Notes under the pieces: model-generated
Told to the model about the DNA's origin: nothing
Seen by the model: only the letters and a program-made list of their open reading frames with translations
The model's database searches: none
Made by a program: the position numbers and the translations under genes
Assembly: GCA_959599615.1 (NCBI GenBank)
Contig: CAUGKA010000086.1
Coordinates: 1-8,083 of the forward strand
Reading direction: 5' to 3'
From: an uncultured Collinsella sp.
GTDB lineage: Bacteria; Actinomycetota; Coriobacteriia; Coriobacteriales; Coriobacteriaceae
DNA: 8,083 nt
Part shown: piece by piece, positions 6,153 to 8,083 of the stretch
Layout of the letters: every line of letters starts with the position of its first letter
Position numbering within the stretch: the first letter of the stretch is position 1

Positions 6153-7313
6153 ATGAGGATGGTCGAGTGGATTGTTCGTCGTGCGCAGGGCGACCGTGCG
6201 CGCGTGGGAACGTTGACGGGCATAGTGTGTATTCTCGCCAATGTTGCGCTTTGCGCTGCGAAGGGTGCAATTGGCGTGCTGTCGGGATCGGTTTCGATTG
6301 TGGCGGACGCTATGAACAACCTGTCTGATGCCAGCTCGAACATCGTGAGCGTGCTTGGCTTTAAGCTGGCGGGCAAGCCGGCCGACCCCGAGCATCCTTA
6401 CGGCCATGGCCGCTACGAGTATCTCTCGGGTCTGGTCGTGGCGGCGCTCGTGCTGCTGATCGGCCTTGAGCTTATCAAGTCCTCGGTTGAGCGCGTCATC
6501 CACCCCGAACCTGTCGAGTTCTCGCTTGCCCTGGTGGCAGTCTTGGTGCTTTCGATGATTGTTAAGCTCTGGATGGCGGCCCTCAACCAAAAACTCGGCG
6601 ATCGCATTGAGTCCGAGACGCTGCATGCGACCGCGCAGGATTCCAAGAACGATGTTCTAGCCACGGGCGCCGTGTTGGCGTGCGCGATTGTTTCGCAGGT
6701 GACGCATATCAATCTAGATGCATGGGTCGGCCTTGCCGTTGGCGCCTATATTGGCTGGAGCGGCTTTGAACTCATCCAGGATACGATGAGCCCGCTTTTG
6801 GGCCAGGCGCCCGATCCTAAGCTGGTCAAGCACATTCGAGACAAAATCATGAGCTACCCCGGCGTTTTGGGCGTTCACGATTTGATGGTTCACGACTACG
6901 GCCCAGGCAGAAAGTTCGCAAGCGCTCACGCCGAGATGGCAGCCGAGGCCAGCCCGCTGGAAAGTCACGACACGCTCGACAACATTGAACAGGCATTTAG
7001 GAACGAAGACGGCATGATTGTCACGCTCCATTACGACCCCATCGTGACCGACGATCCAAAGGTGGCGAGCATGCGTCTGCGCATCAACGCTATGGCTCAA
7101 GAGATTGATAGCCGCCTCTCGATCCACGACCTACGCTGTGTTCCGGGCCCCACGCACACCAACGTGATCTTTGACTGCGTGCGTCCCTCGGATCTGCAGA
7201 TGAGTGCCGAAGACTTAAAGCACGCGCTGGCACAACGGGTCGAATCGGAATATCCCAGGTCGATTGCCAAGATCGCGATCGACGAAGACTACGTAGGGCA
7301 TACCCACGAGTAA
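6153..7313 (+). CDS. Cation diffusion facilitator exporter, probably Mn(II) (MntE-like)
   Basis: This 386-residue inner-membrane transporter belongs to the CDF family, which exports divalent metals in exchange for protons. About six transmembrane helices fill residues 20-205. The transport-site motifs are N55-x3-D59 in TM2 (ADAMNNLSDA) and D163-x3-D167 in TM5 (QDSKNDVLA). An Asn-Asp/Asp-Asp set is characteristic of manganese-exporting CDFs, whereas zinc/iron types such as YiiP have Asp-Asp/His-Asp. The HPYGHGRYEY loop after TM2 is a family hallmark. The cytoplasmic part appears duplicated: GVHDLMVHDYGPGRKF near H242 and a second, diverged copy, SIHDLRCVPGPTHTNV, near H325. Length matches MntE-type proteins (~390) rather than YiiP (~300). 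Start ATG 6153 follows GGGGA (6145-6149); ATG 6159 is an alternative, and an in-frame TAG at 6132 excludes a longer start. No yybP-ykoY manganese riboswitch was recognised upstream. Confidence 0.9.
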   Translation: MRMVEWIVRRAQGDRARVGTLTGIVCILANVALCAAKGAIGVLSGSVSIVADAMNNLSDASSNIVSVLGFKLAGKPADPEHPYGHGRYEYLSGLVVAALVLLIGLELIKSSVERVIHPEPVEFSLALVAVLVLSMIVKLWMAALNQKLGDRIESETLHATAQDSKNDVLATGAVLACAIVSQVTHINLDAWVGLAVGAYIGWSGFELIQDTMSPLLGQAPDPKLVKHIRDKIMSYPGVLGVHDLMVHDYGPGRKFASAHAEMAAEASPLESHDTLDNIEQAFRNEDGMIVTLHYDPIVTDDPKVASMRLRINAMAQEIDSRLSIHDLRCVPGPTHTNVIFDCVRPSDLQMSAEDLKHALAQRVESEYPRSIAKIAIDEDYVGHTHE

Positions 7314-7352
7314 GGCTGTGCCGGTAAAGCAAGTTATACAGAAGGGGAGAGC

Positions 7353-7979
7353 ATGAAGCGTCTATATCTACTCCGCCACGGTCAGACGGAGTTTAACGTC
7401 AAAAAGCTGGTCCAGGGCCGCTGCGATTCACCGCTGACCGACCTGGGTCGTCAGCAAGCCGGGATGGCAGCCGCGTGGCTCAAAGCCCACAACGTCGTTC
7501 CCGACAAAGTGGTCTCTTCGCCCTTAGGCCGAGCCATGGACACGGCAAGTCTCGTCGCAACCGAACTCCTCGGCCGGGATGCAGCAGTCGAGCCCTGCGA
7601 AGGCATCATCGAGCGCAGCTACGGCACCTTCGAAGAAGGCCCCCACGACGCCCTACCAACCGACGTCTGGGATCCAGGCGAGGACTTGGTCCCCTTCGGA
7701 GGAGAAGGAAGCCGCGCGCTGCAAGAGCGCATGGTAGGCACCCTCACCAATCTCATGGGCTCTGAGGGCATCGAAACCCTTCTAGCAGTAAGCCACGGCA
7801 GCGCCAGCCGCCAATTCATCAAGGATGCAGCCCCAGAGGGCTTCGAGCTCCCAGCAAAACTCCCCAACTGCGCCATCATGATTTTTGATTTTGAAGAGTC
7901 CACGCCACAAGCAGAAGGCGAATCACATCAATGCAAGTTCACCCTCCAACAAATTGTGGATCCCCAACAAAGTCATTAG
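7353..7979 (+). CDS. Histidine phosphatase (phosphoglycerate-mutase-like) family protein
   Basis: This 208-residue soluble protein belongs to the branch-1 histidine phosphatase superfamily, whose members transfer or remove phosphate through a phosphohistidine. The N-terminal LLRHGQTEFN motif supplies R8, the nucleophile H9 and G10. R60 in SSPLGRAMDTA is the second phosphate-pocket Arg, E87 in IIERSYGTFE is the likely proton donor, and H148 in VSHGSASR is the second pocket His. The length suits GpmB/CobC/phosphatase-type members rather than the ~230-250-residue glycolytic dPGM; the real substrate cannot be told from sequence. The ATG at 7353 is preceded by AAGGGGAG (7342-7349). The gene follows the exporter by 39 nt with no terminator between, so the two are probably co-transcribed. 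Its codons favour C and A at third positions more than upstream genes do. Confidence 0.9.
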   Translation: MKRLYLLRHGQTEFNVKKLVQGRCDSPLTDLGRQQAGMAAAWLKAHNVVPDKVVSSPLGRAMDTASLVATELLGRDAAVEPCEGIIERSYGTFEEGPHDALPTDVWDPGEDLVPFGGEGSRALQERMVGTLTNLMGSEGIETLLAVSHGSASRQFIKDAAPEGFELPAKLPNCAIMIFDFEESTPQAEGESHQCKFTLQQIVDPQQSH

Positions 7980-8083
7980 CCTGAGCGAGCAAGGTTTAGC
8001 AGACATCAACGTGGCGTTCCCGGTGTGCGGCGGAGGGGGCGGGCCTGAGACATATTAAGGTTGTCGCGAGTTCCGCACGAACA
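7979..8083. other. Gene-free right end with a near-repeat and an inverted repeat
   Basis: No coding sequence is supported here and no intrinsic terminator was found after the phosphatase gene. GCCTGAG-N5-AAGGTT (7979-7996) recurs as GCCTGAG-N7-AAGGTT (8043-8062), 64 bp further on. GTGCGG (8025-8030) and CCGCAC (8073-8078) form an inverted repeat that encloses a purine-rich stretch (GGAGGGGGCGGG) and a weak inner pair, GACA/TGTC (8049-8052 and 8062-8065). This could be the 5' part of a structured leader for a gene beyond the edge, or a dispersed intergenic element. It is not assigned to any known family. Confidence 0.35.

Noticed and set aside
6035..6328. 97-codon + strand frame spanning the terminator and the exporter start
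   Set aside because: It runs through the terminator hairpin and overlaps the exporter's first helix in another frame; no ribosome binding site or family similarity was seen.

Overview
The window looks like chromosomal DNA from a GC-rich anaerobe of the Coriobacteriia, probably Collinsella or a close relative. This is inferred from the high GC content, the codon choice (many GCC, GGC, GAC and CGC codons), and a Firmicutes-style fatty-acid operon that carries a fused AccD-AccA gene. No taxonomic marker gene is present. Every supported gene is on the + strand and the region is dense and housekeeping-like. No transposase, CRISPR array, tRNA or rRNA was seen.

Positions 1-4753 hold the distal half of a type II fatty-acid synthesis operon: fabF (5' end outside the window), accB, fabZ, accC and a fused accDA. 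Gaps are 3-10 nt, and accC overlaps accDA by 14 nt, so these genes are almost certainly co-transcribed and partly translationally coupled. AccB carries biotin, AccC carboxylates it, and AccDA moves the carboxyl group to acetyl-CoA to give malonyl-CoA. FabF condenses malonyl-ACP onto the growing chain, and FabZ dehydrates the 3-hydroxyacyl-ACP. The order fabF-accB-fabZ-accC-accD-accA is the one known from streptococci and lactobacilli.

Positions 4748-6079 hold a 31-bp imperfect palindrome that covers the accDA stop codon, then a lone PTS EIIC-type membrane protein with no IIA or IIB domain, then a strong intrinsic terminator (6047-6079). The EIIC gene therefore looks like the last cistron of the fatty-acid operon, although no metabolic link is evident.

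Positions 6009-7979 form a second unit. An intergenic stretch carries a candidate promoter and dyad just before the terminator, and a possible 7-codon ORF after it. Then come a cation-diffusion-facilitator exporter with manganese-type metal-site residues and a duplicated cytoplasmic domain, and a histidine-phosphatase-family gene 39 nt later. The last 104 nt (7980-8083) contain no gene. They hold a near-repeat and a 6-bp inverted repeat that may belong to a structured or regulatory element running off the right edge.

Nothing here is clearly a new system. The points most worth a second look are the orphan EIIC in the fatty-acid operon, the palindrome at its junction, the AccDA fusion, and the promoter/dyad/terminator arrangement at 6015-6079.
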